From Varroa destructor (Eukaryota; Arthropoda; Arachnida; Mesostigmata; Varroidae), in contig NW_019211459.1 in the NCBI RefSeq assembly GCF_002443255.2, positions 19,030,524 to 19,094,523 of the forward strand: DNA of 64,000 bases. The letters run 5' to 3'. The position numbers and the translations under genes are program-made. Position 1 is the first letter of the stretch; the number at the start of each line of letters is the position of its first letter. Positions 61,099-64,000 of this stretch are shown piece by piece. The notes below the pieces were generated by a model, which was not told where the DNA came from, searched no databases, and saw nothing but the letters and a program-made list of their open reading frames with translations.

Positions 61099-61332
61099 AT
61101 GGAGCCTATCACAGTGATGCGTACGTCCCATCAGATGTGTTCTACAAATCCTATGAAAGAAGTATCACGAAGTTTTGATAATGATATCCACATAAGGTTG
61201 TACGATACCTTCTACTCGACAGTGAGAGCTGAACAGAGAAGTACCGACCGGCAGCTCTTTCAAAGTTTAGCGAAATCTGATTTTCAAGCTTTCGTCTTTA
61301 AGGCTGTGCAAAAGATGCCTAAAACACTATAA
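61099..61332 (+). CDS. Candidate terminal exon, two competing frames
   Basis: From the ATG at 61099 a 77-codon frame runs to TAA, with a protein-like second half containing IRLYDTFYSTVRAEQR and ending QKMPKTL. The same frame is open back to about 60990. A second frame over the same DNA reads RLEGEELRAVRDQ and then YHSDAYVPSDVFYKSY before TGA at 61176-61178, and looks equally coding-like. Both would suit a last exon beginning near a CGTACAG at about 61010, which lacks a pyrimidine tract. At most one is right. Confidence 0.25.
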   Translation: MEPITVMRTSHQMCSTNPMKEVSRSFDNDIHIRLYDTFYSTVRAEQRSTDRQLFQSLAKSDFQAFVFKAVQKMPKTL

Positions 61333-63870
61333 TAGCTTAATATAGTGAAAAAAACGCCCGTTTTTTTTTTGTTGTAGCATCGCAGAGATTCGTCTTCAAA
61401 AATTATCGAAAACAAAATCGAGTCGATAGTATATCAGTATTTCGTCCTGTTTGGGGAATAGTTAAACGTCATTTAGCTTATTCAACTTAACTATTCATCT
61501 AGAAAAAAAATATTACTCTGTCTCCAGCAGCTGCATAACAAAAATTACAAAATGTATTTAACATATATGATATTATATGATCTAACAACATCCCATATAC
61601 TATGAATGAAGAAGTGGTTTAGCATATAATGCTACTTGAAAGAACAAACTTTTTGGCTACCGTGACGAAGTTGAGCTATATACGATTGTATGCAGTTTTC
61701 ATTGGTGTTGATAACTTTACAATGATAACGCTGAGAAGTAGAACGCGCAAAAAAGTTAAGCCAGATTTTTTTCAACAGCTTTCATTATACAGCTTTAGCT
61801 TATATAATATAAACGAAAACATTGTAGTTGTTTGACTGTTACATTTCTTCGCTGCCCTGTCTATTGAAAGTACCGACATGCTCGGTGCACCAAATTTTCT
61901 CAACCACCGTAGACCAGGCCAGCTAATTGCTCAATCTAAACATCAAAGAAAAACAATTATCAGAAAATGGTTGAATCGATCATCAACTCATCCTGGCCAA
62001 CTTTGCTCATACTTACGTGTAGCAGCGAGCGTCAGGTGAGCTTCAAGCATTTTACATTAGTAATATGCGTTTGACAAGAATTTGGCCTTAGCACGATCCG
62101 TCCGATGTCCTGCTGGTGAAATTGCAGGTTATTTCCTTAGGTGCATAGGACGTTTCAATGAGTGTGAGGTCAAAATCGAGGTAATCGGTTTAGTATCACT
62201 GCACGAATCATAGTTCCGTGGGGACGGGTACGGGGGGGGGGGGGGGGGGGGGTATGACGACTTTTTTAGGTTGCGTCTACCATCGGCGTCATCCCTGCTA
62301 TTGTTGTCGCAGGTTATGGAGAAGGCGGCCCGACAGACGAATCCTTTTTCTTCTTTCAATATCACGCGAAAACATTCGTTGAAGCCCACTGGCAGACTCG
62401 GCTAGCGCGAACTGATATCAGAGCGTGATGCCACGTTTAGAGCACGTCTGGAATTAGAATTGTGACCTTTGTGTCAGTGACGCGACGCGTGGGCATATGA
62501 CGCTACCACTTATTATCTGGTTGTCGAAGACGGTGCGATTTACGTCGACCCTGCATAAGAAGAAACCTATTGCCTAATTCCGACTATGCTATGACTAAGG
62601 CACATCGTACGTAACATTTACTTAACTACACGATTACTTACGTGAGCATACGCTAATAAACTTATTCGCTTGAAAAGTTAGACAAATTAAGTGAGAGAGA
62701 GCGCTATTCCATACAGAATAGTGCGAGCTACTGTAAAGTATAGAACCTAAACGACGACATGGCAAAGTAACCGACTTCTGCACATATCCCTAGATATGTA
62801 AATCTAAGTTACTCTTCTGCTTCGTTATATAATCTTTGTAAAACCAGTTTTATAAGTAATCGTCCTAACCGATACATTTTAAGGTCAGTTAGCGAAAGAC
62901 CTAGCACATGACTGTAGGCCGTCAACTTAACATTTACATGAAAATTTCTCGTCCTGTTTACTGGAGATACGCCGCCTCTAATTTATGTTAAACAAAATTT
63001 CTTTTCTGTTATAGTCGATAACCAAGTACGTATAGCATAATTGTCAACAATGAAATATATCTCCATATGATGGCTCATATATTCGGATCGCTTATTTAAG
63101 TATTCGTAATGTTGCCTTTTACTCGAACAACAGTTTTACTGGATAGCTGTATTTACCATCTCTATTAGAATAACATTTGAATAGGTCGGTGCTGCAGAGA
63201 GTCAAACCACAGAGCTTTAAATTCTATCAAGAGCTTAGCCTGTCGAGATAGGCCACACTGATAGAGACTGATCCTGTTAAAGTTTAGATTTATCACCTTG
63301 TAGTTAATGTTTTCCCAGTTTACGTTGTTAATATCGAATTTTACGCTCAAAGTTCTACTGAAATGTGTTTATCCAATAAAGATCTACAAGCTTACTAGTA
63401 AAATATGCAGAGAAGCAACGGCTTAACTTTATCGGTCGAGCTTTGCATACGTAGAGTGTCATTTGTGAGCAGTTACAATCTTTTCTGTCTATACCATGAC
63501 AATGATCCTCCTCTATTAATCAAGTACCAAAGTGGGATCTTCTCCGGCGATCTTAGCTATCAATACAAATTGCTTGCTAGAAATACAAACACTTCCATCA
63601 TCAAGGAAGATTAAATATTTTGATCGAACGATTCACCGAGGAGGTACGGAGAAAACAACAACACGTCATAATTCTTGGCCAGATTTCTATGTCACAACGT
63701 CTTCTATAACAAAACTCTACTTGTATCTTCTATTAGCGCACTCGCAGTACATGTATGGGGTCTGAAGTCGGTGTACTCCTCATACGGAATGCAAGTTATT
63801 TGGCCGCATCTTAATCAGACGAAATTAGACAACTGCGTCCCCAACTCACAAAAGTGTTTCAGTGAAGAGA
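61333..63870. other. AT-rich stretch with long poly-G
   Basis: Frames up to 86 codons. A minus frame at 62129-62389 begins VGFNECFRVILKEEKGF and runs into poly-Pro encoded by the poly-C strand; it could be an exon truncated by that tract but is not recognised. The right end has short AT-rich plus frames at 63405-63881. Confidence 0.4.
62232..62252 (+). repeat. G21 homopolymer
   Basis: Twenty-one consecutive G bases on the plus strand, read as poly-Pro on the minus strand. Unusually long for a guanine run in genomic DNA, and its length may be imprecise from sequencing. Confidence 0.9.
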
Positions 63871-64000
63871 AAACGAAATAGAGAAAGAGGGGCCGGGGGC
63901 AGGGAGACAGAGAGGGAGCGCTGAGTAAGCTTGGGCTAAGGCTGTCTGGCCGTCCTGTTCGACAGCGAATTGGGACCCGGCGTTTGTGGAGCTGTTACAA
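63870..64000. other. Start of another GC-rich island
   Basis: A purine-rich tract (AGAGAAAGAGGGGCCGGGGG) opens a GC-rich section cut by the window edge. No frame can be judged. Confidence 0.4.

Larger units (their letters stand above)
58562..61130. other. GC-rich island
   Basis: The largest GC-rich block at the right side. It contains a TGC repeat, a poly-G run and many short frames on both strands, for example 59874-60182 (+) and 59772-59963 (-). None is recognised. Confidence 0.35.

Overview
This window looks like nuclear DNA of a eukaryote, most likely an arthropod, though the sequence alone does not fix the species. Three things support this. One gene can be assembled across GT-AG introns with matching reading-frame phase. 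Recognisable coding sequence is very sparse. Simple repeats are abundant, including a short run of the arthropod telomere motif CCTAA. No bacterial operon structure, phage genes, CRISPR array, rRNA or tRNA gene was recognised.

Only two coding features are well supported. The first is a five-exon minus-strand gene between 12245 and 8778. It predicts a 349-residue secreted, low-complexity Gly/Tyr/Asn/Arg/His-rich protein; exon 1 contributes only the start codon and exon 2 the signal peptide. The second is a 90-codon open frame at 17890-18162 (+) that matches the N-terminal helix-hairpin-helix half of the bacterial RadC family (UPF0758). RadC is a bacterial family, so this is best read as a fragment transferred from a bacterium, perhaps an intracellular alphaproteobacterium, and left truncated in the host genome.

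The rest alternates between AT-rich stretches full of stop codons, which look like introns or intergenic DNA, and GC-rich islands of roughly 0.5-3 kb. Islands lie near 1.3-2.6, 4.0-5.9, 12.0-12.8, 18.5-19.8, 20.8-22.5, 24.2-26.8, 27.2-28.3, 30.2-31.9, 33.0-34.1, 41.1-42.0, 43.2-45.1, 46.2-47.0, 48.3-49.3, 51.1-51.8, 54.7-55.9 and 58.4-61.2 kb, with another starting at 63.9 kb. They carry open frames on both strands, triplet repeats, GAGA-like purine tracts and CG-rich words. Some may hold exons or promoters; many of their open frames are probably by-products of low stop-codon frequency.

Lower-confidence coding candidates are a partial 3'-terminal exon at the left edge (3-134, +), a TATA box with a first exon ending at a good donor near 54.7 kb (+), a 394-codon minus-strand open frame at 25-26.2 kb, and several single exons listed below. 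Neighbouring genes do not form an evident pathway; the secreted-protein gene and the radC fragment appear unrelated.
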